A stretch of DNA of 64,000 nt from Nocardioides alkalitolerans DSM 16699. Its GTDB lineage: Bacteria; Actinomycetota; Actinomycetes; Propionibacteriales; Nocardioidaceae. A program made the translations under genes and the position numbers. Every line of letters begins with the position of its first letter. Position 1 is the stretch's first letter. Location: contig NZ_AUFN01000010.1 of assembly GCF_000426525.1 (NCBI RefSeq), forward strand, positions 806,001-870,000. The letters are read 5' to 3'. Positions 24,501 through 34,168 of the stretch are shown in pieces. Below the pieces are notes generated by a model. The model was not told where the DNA came from. It ran no database searches and saw only the letters and a program-made list of their open reading frames with translations.

Positions 24501-25067
24501 GTGAGCGCACCCCCCGAACTCCCCGACATCGTGGCCCGTGCGTTCGACGTCTCCCGCCGCGCGGGCTACGTCTCCTTCTGCCGCAACGAGACCGGCCGGC
24601 TGCTCGCGATGCTGGCCGCCACGCGGGGCGGCGTGATGGCCGAGTTCGGCACCGGGTGCGGCGTCGGGACGGCCTGGCTGCGCAGCGGAGTGCGGGGCGC
24701 GGCCCACATCCTCACCGCCGAGCTGGACGAGAAGCTCGCCGGCGCCGCGGCCGAGATCTTCGTGGACGACCCCCAGGTCGAGGTGCTCGCCGCCGACTGG
24801 TCGACCCTCGGCAGCAAGGGCCCGTTCTCGCTGCTCTTCCTGGACTCGGGCGACCCGGGCTCGGTCGGCGTCGACCAGATCGCCGACCTCGTGGAGCCGG
24901 GCGGCATCGTCGTGCTCGACGACTTCGTGCCGTGCGAGATGTGGCCGCCGATCACCTACGGGCGGGTCGACACGCTCCGCGAGCAGTGGCTGACCGACGA
25001 GCGGTTCACCGCGGTCGAGGTGATGGTCGCCTCCGACGCCTCGGCCGTCGTCGCCACGCGCCGCTGA
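24501..25067 (+). CDS. SAM-dependent O-methyltransferase
   Basis: A protein of 188 residues, GTG start at 24501. Class I methyltransferase motif I MAEFGTGCGVGTAWL, an acidic post-I region (TAELDEKLAGAA), motif near SLLFLDSGDPG in place of the usual D-G-x-K, and GGIVVLDDFVP for the metal-binding-like aspartates. It resembles small caffeoyl-CoA OMT-like proteins of actinobacteria; the substrate is unknown. Its last 112 bases overlap the 3' end of the convergent membrane protein gene. Confidence 0.78.
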   Translation: MSAPPELPDIVARAFDVSRRAGYVSFCRNETGRLLAMLAATRGGVMAEFGTGCGVGTAWLRSGVRGAAHILTAELDEKLAGAAAEIFVDDPQVEVLAADWSTLGSKGPFSLLFLDSGDPGSVGVDQIADLVEPGGIVVLDDFVPCEMWPPITYGRVDTLREQWLTDERFTAVEVMVASDASAVVATRR

Positions 25068-25747
25068 CCCTCGCCCGCGTCGCCCTCCCCCACCGCCACC
25101 GCCGGTGAGGCGAGCTCGACGGTGCACCACGGCAGCATCAGCTGGGCCAACGGGCCGATCGCGAGCGCGTAGAGCAGCGTGCCGACGCCGGCCACGCCCC
25201 CGAGCGCCAGCCCGGCGAGCACCACGGAGACCTCGATGCCGGTGCGCACCGACCGCAGCGACCAGCCGGTACGGCGCGACAGCCCCGTCATGAGCCCGTC
25301 GCGCGGACCGCGCCCGAGCTGGGCGCCGATGTAGAGCGCGGAGGCGAAGCCGCAGAGCACGACGCCGCCGACCATCAGCGCGATCCGGGCGGCCATCGCC
25401 TCGGGCGGCGCGATGAGCGCGATGAACAGGTCGGCGCTGAGCCCGATGAGCAGGGGGTTGGCGACCGTCGCGACCCCCGGCACCTCCCGCAGCGGCCACC
25501 ACAGCGCGAGCACGACGACGCTGGTGAGGATCAGCACCTGGCCGAGCGTCAGCGGCACGAGACCGGCGAGCCCGGAGTGCAGCACGTCCCACGGCGCGAG
25601 GCCCACGGCGCCGCGCACCATGAGGGCGAGCGAGACGCCGTACAGGACGAGACCGACCGTCATCTGCGGGAGCCGGCGCGCGAGGCGCCCGGCCCGCAGC
25701 TGGGCGAGGGGACCGAGGTCGACGAGGGAGCGACGCGGAACGTTCAT
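24956..25747 (-). CDS. YczE/YitT-type integral membrane protein
   Basis: A protein of 263 residues with about five spans. Shows QMTVGLVLYGVSLALMVRGAVGLAPWDVLHSGLA near the start and ALYIGAQLGRGPRDGLMTGLSRRTGWSLRSVRT in the middle, both typical of the YczE family. The final ~45 residues are Ser/Thr-rich and are encoded opposite the end of the methyltransferase, so they may be a non-conserved tail. Divergent from a MocR-type regulator with only 61 bases between them, a pairing seen often in actinobacteria, so it may be the transporter controlled by that PLP-dependent regulator. Substrate unknown. Confidence 0.8.
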   Translation of the reverse strand: MNVPRRSLVDLGPLAQLRAGRLARRLPQMTVGLVLYGVSLALMVRGAVGLAPWDVLHSGLAGLVPLTLGQVLILTSVVVLALWWPLREVPGVATVANPLLIGLSADLFIALIAPPEAMAARIALMVGGVVLCGFASALYIGAQLGRGPRDGLMTGLSRRTGWSLRSVRTGIEVSVVLAGLALGGVAGVGTLLYALAIGPLAQLMLPWCTVELASPAVAVGEGDAGEGQRRVATTAEASEATITSTAVNRSSVSHCSRSVSTRP

Positions 25748-25784
25748 GGACTCAGCCTGCAGCCCATTGGCCTTGTCCTGAATA

Positions 25785-25804
25785 GCCACTTGCGGAAGAG
25801 TGGC
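25785..25804. promoter_or_regulatory. Inverted repeat between yczE-like and mocR genes
   Basis: GCCACT (25785-25790) and AGTGGC (25799-25804), spaced by eight bases, just upstream of the regulator ATG (25809). A further TTGGCC lies at 25768-25773. A plausible binding site for the adjacent GntR/MocR protein, by position only. Confidence 0.4.
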
Positions 25805-25808
25805 CTGC

Positions 25809-27275
25809 ATGAGCGTCACGATCAGCCCTCAGCGCATGGCCACCCTCGTCGACGGGTTCTCCCGCACTCCGGCGTACGACGGGCTGGCCGGCGCCCTGCG
25901 GCTGGCCATCGGCGACGGCCGCATCCCGTACGACGCGAAGCTGCCCAGCGAGCGCGACCTCACCGGCGTGCTCGGCGTCTCGCGCACCACGGTGGCGCGG
26001 GCCTACGCCCTGCTCGTCGACCAGGGGTACGCCGTCGCCCGCCGCGGCTCCGGGACGTTCGCCCGGGTGCCGGGTGGGCGCGGTCGGGCCCGCGACCGCG
26101 CCCTGACCCCGTCGAGCCCGGCGACCCGGGACGTCGGTTCGGGCGAGGTGCAGGACCTCGTCTGCGCCGCCACCTCGGCCCCGCCCGGCATCGCGGAGGC
26201 GTACGCCGCCGCGGCGGCCGACCTGCCGGCGTACCTCGGCGGCCACGGCTACTTCCCGACCGCCCTCCCCCAGCTCGCGGAGGCGATCGCGGCGTCGTAC
26301 GAGCGCCAGGGCCTGCCGACCCGGCCCGAGCAGGTGCTGGTGACCACGGGCGCGCTCTCCGGCACGGCCGTCGCCGCCCGGACGCTCCTGCGGCCCGGCG
26401 ACCGGGCGCTCGTCGAGTCGCCGGTCTACCCCAACGCCGTCAGCGCCCTGCGCAACTTCGGTGCACGCATCACCACCGCGCCGGTGCACCGCGACGGCTG
26501 GGACCTCGACGCGGTCGGGGCGGCGCTGCGGCAGGCGGCCCCGCGGGCGGCGTACCTGATCCCGGACTTCCAGAACCCGACCGGCCACCTCATGTCCGGC
26601 CCCGACCGGGCGACGCTGGCGCGGCACCTCGCCGACGCGCACGTGACGCCGGTGGTCGACGAGGCCCACCGCGCGCTCGTGCTCGACGAGGTCGAGGTGC
26701 CGGCGCCGTTCGCGACGTACGCGCCCTCCACGATCACGCTGGGCAGCGCCAGCAAGGCCTGGTGGGGCGGGCTGCGGCTGGGCTGGATCCGGATGCCGGC
26801 CGCCCGCGTCGGCGAGGCCGTCGAGGCGCGGCTCGGGCTCGACCTCGGCGCACCTGTCTTCGAGCAGCTGGTGCTCACCCACCTGCTGGCCGGGGACGGG
26901 GCGGCACTGGTGGCGCAGCGCGACCGGCTGCGGGTCCAGCGCGACCACCTGGTCGCCGCGGTACGCCGGGAGCTCCCCGACTGGCGGTTCACGGTGCCCG
27001 CCGGCGGGATGGTGCTGTGGTGCGAGCTGCCCGACGTGCCCCACGCGAGCGCCAGCCAGGTCGCCCACGAGGCGGAGCGGCTCGGTCTCGTGATCACGGC
27101 GGGTCCGCAGTTCGCCGCCACGGGCGGGCTGGACAGGTTCGTGCGGCTGCCCTACGCGCAGGACGCCGGGCAGCTCGACCTCGCCGTCGCCCGCCTCGCG
27201 CGGGCGTGGGCCCGGGTCGCCGACGGCGCGGGGTCGGGGCGGTCCCGCGCCGGATCGCCCGTCATGGTGGCGTGA
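25809..27275 (+). CDS. MocR-family regulator (GntR domain plus aminotransferase-like domain)
   Basis: A protein of 488 residues. The N-terminal GntR winged helix (about 20-80) contains LPSERDLTGVLGVSRTTVARAYALLVDQGY. The rest is a fold type I aminotransferase-like domain with VLVTTGALSGTAVAARTLL, YLIPDFQNPTGHLMS, VVDEAHRALVLD, and LGSASKAWWGGLRLGW, in which the Lys of S-A-S-K is the expected PLP attachment. The domain senses PLP or an amino-compound adduct to control transcription. ATG at 25809 is preferred over an ATG at 25800 because it leaves more promoter space. Probable target: the divergent YczE-type gene and itself. Confidence 0.88.
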   Translation: MSVTISPQRMATLVDGFSRTPAYDGLAGALRLAIGDGRIPYDAKLPSERDLTGVLGVSRTTVARAYALLVDQGYAVARRGSGTFARVPGGRGRARDRALTPSSPATRDVGSGEVQDLVCAATSAPPGIAEAYAAAAADLPAYLGGHGYFPTALPQLAEAIAASYERQGLPTRPEQVLVTTGALSGTAVAARTLLRPGDRALVESPVYPNAVSALRNFGARITTAPVHRDGWDLDAVGAALRQAAPRAAYLIPDFQNPTGHLMSGPDRATLARHLADAHVTPVVDEAHRALVLDEVEVPAPFATYAPSTITLGSASKAWWGGLRLGWIRMPAARVGEAVEARLGLDLGAPVFEQLVLTHLLAGDGAALVAQRDRLRVQRDHLVAAVRRELPDWRFTVPAGGMVLWCELPDVPHASASQVAHEAERLGLVITAGPQFAATGGLDRFVRLPYAQDAGQLDLAVARLARAWARVADGAGSGRSRAGSPVMVA

Positions 27276-27281
27276 GCGGCC

Positions 27282-28901
27282 TCAGACCAGGCTGACCGCG
27301 CGGGCGTCCGTGGCGTCGATCGCGTGGCTGATGTCGGCGAGCACGCGCTCGTCGATCGCGCGGTCGGTGGAGAGCACGACCAGGCTGTCGCCCCGCGCGC
27401 CGCCGGTCCGGCCGGTGCCGCGGGAGACCTGCATGCCGGCGATGCTCACGCCCGCCTGGCCCAGCAGCATGCCGATCTGGCCCACGACGCCGAGGTGGTC
27501 GTCGTACGAGAGGAAGGCGAGGTGCTCGCCGGCCTCGATGTCGACGTCGAAGCCGTTGACGGCGACGAGGCGCGGACGCTGCGCGATGCCGACGAGGGTG
27601 CCGGCGACCCGGATGCGCGTGCCGTCGGCGAGCGTGCCGCGGAGGGCCACGACGTTGCGGTGGTCGGGGCTCTCCGGGTCGGTGACGAGCTGGACGGCCA
27701 TGCCCCGCTCGGCGGCCAGGAGCGGGGCGTTGACGTAGGAGACCCGTTCGCCGGTGATGTCGGCGAAGACGCCCTTGAGGGCCGCGAGCTCGAGCACCCG
27801 CACGTCGTGCTCGGTGATCTCGCCGCGCACCTCGACGTCCACCTGCTGCGCCACCTCGCCGGCGAGGGCGGTGAAGATCCGGCCCAGGCGCTCGGTGAGG
27901 CCGATGCCGGCCCGCACGGGCTCGGCGATCACCCCGCCCTGCACGTTGACGGCGTCGGGCACGAGCTCACCGGCGAGGGCCTGGCGCACCGAGCGTGCGA
28001 CGGCCAGGCCCGCCTTCTCGAGGGCCTCGTGGGTCGCGGCGCCGAGGTGGGGCGTGGTGACCACGTTGTCGAGCTCGAGCAGCGGGCTGCCGGTGGGCGG
28101 CTCCTGCGCGAAGACGTCCACGCCGGCGGCCGCCAGGTGGCCCTCCTTGCAGGCCGCGTGGAGCGCGTCCTCGTCGACGACCCCGCCGCGCGAGGCGTTG
28201 ACCAGGATCGCGCCGGGCCGGACCCGGGCGAGCTCGGCGGCGCCGATCACGCCGACGGTCTCGGCGGTGCGGGGCAGGTGCACGGTCAGCACGTCGGCCT
28301 GCTCGAGCAGCTGGTCGAGGTCGACGAGGCGTACGCCGGTGCGCGCGGCCATGCCGGCCTGGACGTAGGGGTCGTACGCGACGAGGTCCATCCCGAAGGC
28401 GGCGAGGCGCTGGGCGACGAGCACGCCCACGCGTCCGAGCCCGACGATGCCCGCGGTCTTGCCGTGCAGCTCGGTGCCGACGAAACGGGAGCGGTCCCAC
28501 TCCCCCGCCCGGAGGGACGCCTGGGCGGCCGGGACGTGCCGGGCGGCGGCGAGCACGAGGGCCACGGTGAGCTCGGCCGCGCTGACGACGTTGGCCGAGG
28601 GGGCGTTGACGACCATCACGCCGTTCTGCGTGGCGGCCCGGACGTCGATGTTGTCGAGGCCGACGCCCGCGCGGGCGACGACGCGCAGCCGGGGGGCGGC
28701 GTCGAGGAGGGCGCGGTCGACGCGGGTGCCCGAGCGGACGACGAGCGCGTCGGCGCGGGTCACCGCGGCGAGGAGCGCCGTGCGGTCGCACCCGTCGACG
28801 CGGACGACGTCGAACTCGGGACCGAGGGCGGCGACCGTCGCAGGGCTCAGGGGCTCGGAGAGGACGACGACGGGCCGTCGGCCGGGCTCGGGCTGGATCA
28901 C
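27282..28901 (-). CDS. serA: D-3-phosphoglycerate dehydrogenase
   Basis: A protein of 539 residues, the long actinobacterial type. Substrate-binding VARAGVGLDNIDV, NAD fold GKTAGIVGLGRVG with acidic VAYDPYV, catalytic segment VNASRGGVVDEDAL and PHLGAATHEALEKAG, then an allosteric substrate-binding domain (about 320-450) and a C-terminal ACT domain (AGVSIAGMQVSRG) for serine feedback. First step of serine synthesis in the cytoplasm. GTG start at 28901; convergent with the MocR gene (six-base gap) and divergent from the ABC-F gene. Confidence 0.93.
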   Translation of the reverse strand: MIQPEPGRRPVVVLSEPLSPATVAALGPEFDVVRVDGCDRTALLAAVTRADALVVRSGTRVDRALLDAAPRLRVVARAGVGLDNIDVRAATQNGVMVVNAPSANVVSAAELTVALVLAAARHVPAAQASLRAGEWDRSRFVGTELHGKTAGIVGLGRVGVLVAQRLAAFGMDLVAYDPYVQAGMAARTGVRLVDLDQLLEQADVLTVHLPRTAETVGVIGAAELARVRPGAILVNASRGGVVDEDALHAACKEGHLAAAGVDVFAQEPPTGSPLLELDNVVTTPHLGAATHEALEKAGLAVARSVRQALAGELVPDAVNVQGGVIAEPVRAGIGLTERLGRIFTALAGEVAQQVDVEVRGEITEHDVRVLELAALKGVFADITGERVSYVNAPLLAAERGMAVQLVTDPESPDHRNVVALRGTLADGTRIRVAGTLVGIAQRPRLVAVNGFDVDIEAGEHLAFLSYDDHLGVVGQIGMLLGQAGVSIAGMQVSRGTGRTGGARGDSLVVLSTDRAIDERVLADISHAIDATDARAVSLV

Positions 28902-29032
28902 GCGTCGATCACGGGGGCGCCACCTTCGGTGCAGCGCGCGGGCCTCGTTCGGGCGCGCGCGTCGGGAGGATCTGCACCACGGTGTGCGGGGGCCGATGCT
29001 ACCGGGGGCCGGCGAGCGAGCGGGAAAACCCG

Positions 29033-29061
29033 TTGACCCGACCTCGGGGCGCCCCTAGGTT
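29033..29061 (+). promoter_or_regulatory. Housekeeping-type promoter for the ABC-F gene
   Basis: TTGACC (29033-29038) and TAGGTT (29056-29061) with a 17-base spacer, an excellent sigma-70-type match. The start codon is about 138 bases further on, so the mRNA would have a long leader. A four-codon frame TTG CTC GTC TGA at 29095-29106 follows a GAGAGG element within that leader. Confidence 0.6.
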
Positions 29062-29205
29062 CGACGGGTCCCACTGCCGCTCGAGAGGCTCCTGTTGCTC
29101 GTCTGACGTCGCCCCCTGCCGACCGCCGAGGCCCCGCGCACCACCGTGCCCGACACCACCGTGCCCGCGCCCCGGTCGGCTCCCGACGTCACCTCAGGAG
29201 CACGC

Positions 29206-30822
<1,617 letters not shown>

Positions 30823-30836
30823 GACCCGGGCGATCC

Positions 30837-30938
30837 GGGTGATCCGGTGCCGTCTGGTGGCACCGGATCACCCGGCTGGCGCACGGCGTCGGTCCAGAGG
30901 TGCGCTCCGGTGTCAGCAGGTGGCACCGGAGCGCACCT
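30837..30938. terminator. Two successive perfect hairpins
   Basis: Hairpin one: 15-bp arms at 30837-30851 and 30859-30873 (core GATCCGGTGCC). Hairpin two: 15-bp arms at 30898-30912 and 30924-30938 (core GCGCTCCGGTG). They lie just after the ABC-F stop in front of a convergent operon, so a bidirectional terminator pair is the simplest reading. Neither has a clear T tract. Confidence 0.6.
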
Positions 30939-30966
30939 CACCGGCTCACCCCCCGGGCGGGAAGCG

Positions 30967-31040
30967 TGGTCTCGAGACGCTCGCCGGCGCTCGCTCCTCA
31001 ACCACCGGGAGCTCAGCCGGCGCTCGCTCCTCGACCACCG
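30967..31040. repeat. Dispersed-type palindromic repeat (one full, one half copy)
   Basis: Full copy near 30967-31006: GGTCTCGAGACGCTCGCCGG then a CGCTCGCTCCTCAACC arm. A second partial copy of the right half (GCCGGCGCTCGCTCCTC then GACCACC) is at about 31016-31038. From memory, very similar 'GTGGTCGAGGAGCGAGCG' palindromes are scattered between genes in Nocardioides-like genomes. Confidence 0.55.
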
Positions 31041-31049
31041 ACGCGCGCC

Positions 31050-31853
31050 TCACAGGTCGTCGTACGTCAGCGCGTGGCGCACCGCGCCGAGGCCGACGGT
31101 GGAGGTCATCGCGACGGCGTCGAGCGCCGCCGTGATGCCGCCGATGTCGTCGCGCAGCCGGCTGAACGCGCTGACGAGGTCGTCGAGCACGCCGCGCACC
31201 CGGCTCGTCTCGCTCGCGACGCGCCTCCCCAGGTCACCCAGCACGACGGGCACGCCGACCCCGGTGAGCAGGGCCGGGGCCCGCTCGAGGAGCCAGGCGA
31301 CCACCCCGCTGATGGTCTCCCGCACGAGCTGGCGCACCCCGGCGACCAACGACGCGCCGAGCCGCATCGCGCCGCCGACGCCCGCCGCGGCGACCGAGCA
31401 GGCCTCGACCATGAGGGCCCGGGAGCCGGCGAACGCGCCGTACGCGTCGGAGGCCATGCCGTCCCAGCCCGCCGTCGCGACGCGGGCCGCCGAGCCGTAG
31501 TCGTCCGCGACCGTGTCGAGACCGGCAGCCACGTTGTCCCAGGTCGCGGCGAGCGCCATGACGGCGTCGGGGTCGCCCGCGAGGTCGTCGAGCATGCGGC
31601 TGAGGGGGTCGAAGTGCTCCATCACCCAGCCGATGCCCAACGAGACGAGCGGGCCGAACAGGCTGCGCTGGGCCATGGCCTCCTGGGCGAGGTCGCCCGC
31701 CTCGGCGGCGAGGCAGCCGGAGAGCACCGTGCTCTCGATCCAGTCGCCGTCGCGGGCCGCGACCCCCAGCGTGTGGAGCGTGTCGAGGGGGCCGGAGCCG
31801 GTCGTGGGGCCCGTGCTGTCGACGGCGGTCGCGACGTACGGGTTGTCGCTCAT
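31050..31853 (-). CDS. T7SS-associated WXG-type protein
   Basis: A protein of 267 residues. The N-terminus is soluble and acidic. The centre carries helices with T-W-D-N-V (AATWDNVAAGLDTVADDYGSAARV) and A-G-W-D-G-M (TAGWDGMASDAYGAF), the W-D/W-x-G type turn of WXG100 proteins, followed by a Gly/Ala/Val-rich helical region that could insert in or cross a membrane. The C-terminal ~60 residues are helical and lack an obvious toxin motif, so it may be a structural substrate rather than a polymorphic toxin. Last gene of a three-gene unit with four-base overlaps; no immunity gene follows. Confidence 0.65.
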   Translation of the reverse strand: MSDNPYVATAVDSTGPTTGSGPLDTLHTLGVAARDGDWIESTVLSGCLAAEAGDLAQEAMAQRSLFGPLVSLGIGWVMEHFDPLSRMLDDLAGDPDAVMALAATWDNVAAGLDTVADDYGSAARVATAGWDGMASDAYGAFAGSRALMVEACSVAAAGVGGAMRLGASLVAGVRQLVRETISGVVAWLLERAPALLTGVGVPVVLGDLGRRVASETSRVRGVLDDLVSAFSRLRDDIGGITAALDAVAMTSTVGLGAVRHALTYDDL

Positions 31854-32215
31854 GCGCCGACCACCGTCCCGACCTCGCGCCACGGCAGCCCCCGCACGTG
31901 CTCGACGACCTCGCCCAGCCCCCGGCCGACGTCCGCGGAGAGACCGTCGGCCACGTCGATGCCGAGGGCGGTGGCGCGCAGCTCGCCGGCGGCCAGCGTC
32001 AGCGCACCCACCGTCGTCGCGCAGGCCGCCACTCCCCCGACCTGCAGCGGCGCCAGCGCCCCGTGCACGAAGGAGCAGAGCCGCCCGAAGGCGTCGGCCG
32101 AGACCGCGGTGCCGGCGGCCGCGTCGAGCACGACGGCCGACTCGTCCGCGATCGCCTCGACCCGGCGGGCGTGGCGGCGCAGCTCCTCGGTGGTCGCCGC
32201 GAGCCGCGCCGTCAC
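31850..32215 (-). CDS. EspC-like T7SS-associated protein
   Basis: A protein of 121 residues, GTG start at 32215. Entirely helical: ATTEELRRHARRVEAIADESAVVLDAA, then a Gly/Ala-rich hinge, then an acidic helix, resembling the ESX-1 EspC-like family (DUF2580) found beside WXG effectors. Overlaps both neighbours by four bases (GTGA upstream at 32212-32215, ATGA downstream at 31850-31853). Likely co-secreted partner or adaptor of the WXG-type protein. Confidence 0.65.
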   Translation of the reverse strand: MTARLAATTEELRRHARRVEAIADESAVVLDAAAGTAVSADAFGRLCSFVHGALAPLQVGGVAACATTVGALTLAAGELRATALGIDVADGLSADVGRGLGEVVEHVRGLPWREVGTVVGA

Positions 32216-32649
32216 CGGAGCACCCCGTCGGGCAGGGCGCCGGCGGGCGCCGTACGGGCTGACGGGGTCGGGACCCCGAAGACCAGGGCCGCCTGCTCCC
32301 GCAGGTGCTGCGCGGTCGCGGAGCCGGGCCCGAAGGCGTCCGACGCGATGTGGTCGAGCACGCCGGGCAGACGCGACCGCGCCGCCCCGACCGCCGCCAG
32401 GACCGTGCGCCCCACGCGGTCGCCCCCGCCGGCCGCGAGCCGGTCGTCGACCTCGAGCGCGACCACGGCACCGAGGTGGTCGAGGGTGACCGTCGCGCCC
32501 GCGGCGTGGCGTCCGACGACCCGGACCTCCTCCAGCGAGGCGGCGTACCGGCGCGCCCGCTCCGCCCGGGCCTCCGCGTCGCGCACCACCTCGTCGATCG
32601 CCGCGCGGGCCTCCGCGGCCCCGGCGTACGGCACCTGCTCCTCGCCCAT
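32212..32649 (-). CDS. YbaB/EbfC-like protein of the T7SS-associated operon
   Basis: A protein of 145 residues: an N-terminal helix with EARAERARRYAASLEEVRVVGRHAAGATVTLDHLGAVVALEVDDRLAAGG, that is, helix, three-stranded sheet and helix, the layout of the YbaB/EbfC nucleoid-associated fold. Such YbaB-like proteins frequently precede EspC-like and WXG genes in actinobacterial T7SS loci. ATG at 32649. First gene of the overlapping trio; the promoter lies in the 32650-32858 gap, where no clear box was seen. Confidence 0.65.
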   Translation of the reverse strand: MGEEQVPYAGAAEARAAIDEVVRDAEARAERARRYAASLEEVRVVGRHAAGATVTLDHLGAVVALEVDDRLAAGGGDRVGRTVLAAVGAARSRLPGVLDHIASDAFGPGSATAQHLREQAALVFGVPTPSARTAPAGALPDGVLR

Positions 32650-32858
32650 GTCTCCCCCGTCTCCTCGTCGGTGTCGCGACCGGCACGGACACCGGTCGAC
32701 GGGCACCAGCGTGGCCCGACGAGGGGGTACGACGGAAGCGCCCGCCGGCCGGCCTGTGGACGACCGCGACGACCCGGCGGCTCGTCCACAGGCGAGCGGA
32801 CGACCGGTCGCGCGAGGGCCGGTCGGGAGGCACCATGGGCCTCCGCGCGACGGGTGCG

Positions 32859-34163
32859 TCAGGCGAAGAGCGCCTGCCCGACGTGCTCGCCCGGAGCGAC
32901 GCCCGGGGGCACGGCGAACAGGGCGGAGGAGGTGAAGCGCAGGTACTCCATGAGCAGGTCGCTGCGGGCCATCGCCGTCTGCACCGGGATGAAGCCGGTG
33001 CGCGGGTCGCGCACGAACGCGATGAAGAACAGACCCGCGTCGAGACCGCCGAGCTCGGTCGTGCCGTCGACGAAGTTGTAGCCGCGCCGCAGCATCCGGG
33101 CGCCTTCGAACCGGCTCGGGTGCACCATGCTGACGTGGGCGTCGACGGGCATGATCGGCCCGTCGCTGCCCTGCATCTCGAAGTCGGGGTCGACGTCCTC
33201 CGCACCGCCCGAGAGCGGACCGCCCGAGCCCTTGAACCGGCCCACGAACCGCTCCTGGTCGCCCAGGGGCTGCCGGTCCCAGACCTCGATGGTCATCGCG
33301 ACGCGGCGGGCGACCAGGTAGGAGCCACCGGTCAGCCACGCCGCCGCGGGGTCGTCGTCGGCGCCGACCCAGACGTGGTCGTCCAGCGCCTGCGTCTCCT
33401 CGGCCCGGATGTTCATGGTGCCGTCCTTGAACCCGAACAGGTTGCGCGGCGTCGACTGGCTCGTCGTCGTGGTCGACGTGCGGCCGAAGCCGAGCTGCGA
33501 CCAGCGCACCGAGACGGTGCCGAACCCCATCCGCGCCAGGTTGCGGATCGCGTGCACCGCCACCTGGGGGTCGTGCGCGCAGGCCTGGATGCACAGGTCG
33601 CCGCCGGAGCGCGCGGGGTCGAGCACGTCGGCCGGGAAGTGCGGCAGAGGCTCGAGCGCGGCCGGACGGCGGTCGGCGATCCCGAACCGGTCGCCGTCGT
33701 CGGGGTGGTCGAACAGGCCCGGGCCGAAGCCGAACGTCACCGTGAGTCCCGACGGCGGCAGGTCGAGCGCCTCGCCCGTGTCGTCGGGCGGCAGGTTCTG
33801 GCCCCCGTTGACCGCCCCCAGCGGACCGGCGGACTGGCCCTGCGTCATCCGCTCGGCCGCGTCGGTCCAGCGCCGCAGCAGGTCGACCAGCCGGTCCCGG
33901 TCGTCGGTGATGACGTCGAACGCCGCGAAGTGCAGGCGGTCCTGGGCCTCGGTGACGATGCCAGCCTGGTGCGTGCCGCGGAACGGGTACGACGCGGTGT
34001 CGCCCCCGCCGCCCGCAGCCTCGGCACCGGCCTGGCCCGCGACGTACCCGCCCGTCGCGAGCGCGGCGCCGCCGAGCAGCACGCCTCCGCCGAGGAGCCC
34101 CCGGCGGGAGACTCCCCGGCGGGGCGCGTCGGGCCCGGGCTGCGCGGGTTCCTGGTCGGGCAC
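32859..34163 (-). CDS. efeB: Dyp-type peroxidase/deferrochelatase of the iron uptake system
   Basis: A protein of 434 residues. Twin-arginine signal [18 protein letters not shown] at the N-terminus, so exported folded with heme. The Dyp motif G-x-x-D-G is in FGFKDGTMN, and the proximal-His region includes VSMVHPSRFEGARMLRRGYNF. In EfeUOB systems EfeB oxidises ferrous iron or releases iron from heme outside the membrane. It starts five bases after the efeO stop, in the order efeU, efeO, efeB, all under the IdeR-like box. Confidence 0.92.
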   Translation of the reverse strand: MPDQEPAQPGPDAPRRGVSRRGLLGGGVLLGGAALATGGYVAGQAGAEAAGGGGDTASYPFRGTHQAGIVTEAQDRLHFAAFDVITDDRDRLVDLLRRWTDAAERMTQGQSAGPLGAVNGGQNLPPDDTGEALDLPPSGLTVTFGFGPGLFDHPDDGDRFGIADRRPAALEPLPHFPADVLDPARSGGDLCIQACAHDPQVAVHAIRNLARMGFGTVSVRWSQLGFGRTSTTTTSQSTPRNLFGFKDGTMNIRAEETQALDDHVWVGADDDPAAAWLTGGSYLVARRVAMTIEVWDRQPLGDQERFVGRFKGSGGPLSGGAEDVDPDFEMQGSDGPIMPVDAHVSMVHPSRFEGARMLRRGYNFVDGTTELGGLDAGLFFIAFVRDPRTGFIPVQTAMARSDLLMEYLRFTSSALFAVPPGVAPGEHVGQALFA

Positions 34164-34168
34164 GGTCG

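Noticed and set aside
29146..29205. Upstream GTG/ATG extension of the ABC-F gene
   Set aside because: Twenty extra Pro/Thr-rich residues without family match; the ATG at 29206 has a proper AGGAG.
31050..32789. A 579-codon minus frame covering the T7SS-associated trio
   Set aside because: Only its last 267 codons are gene-like; the rest overlaps the EspC-like and YbaB-like genes in the wrong frame.
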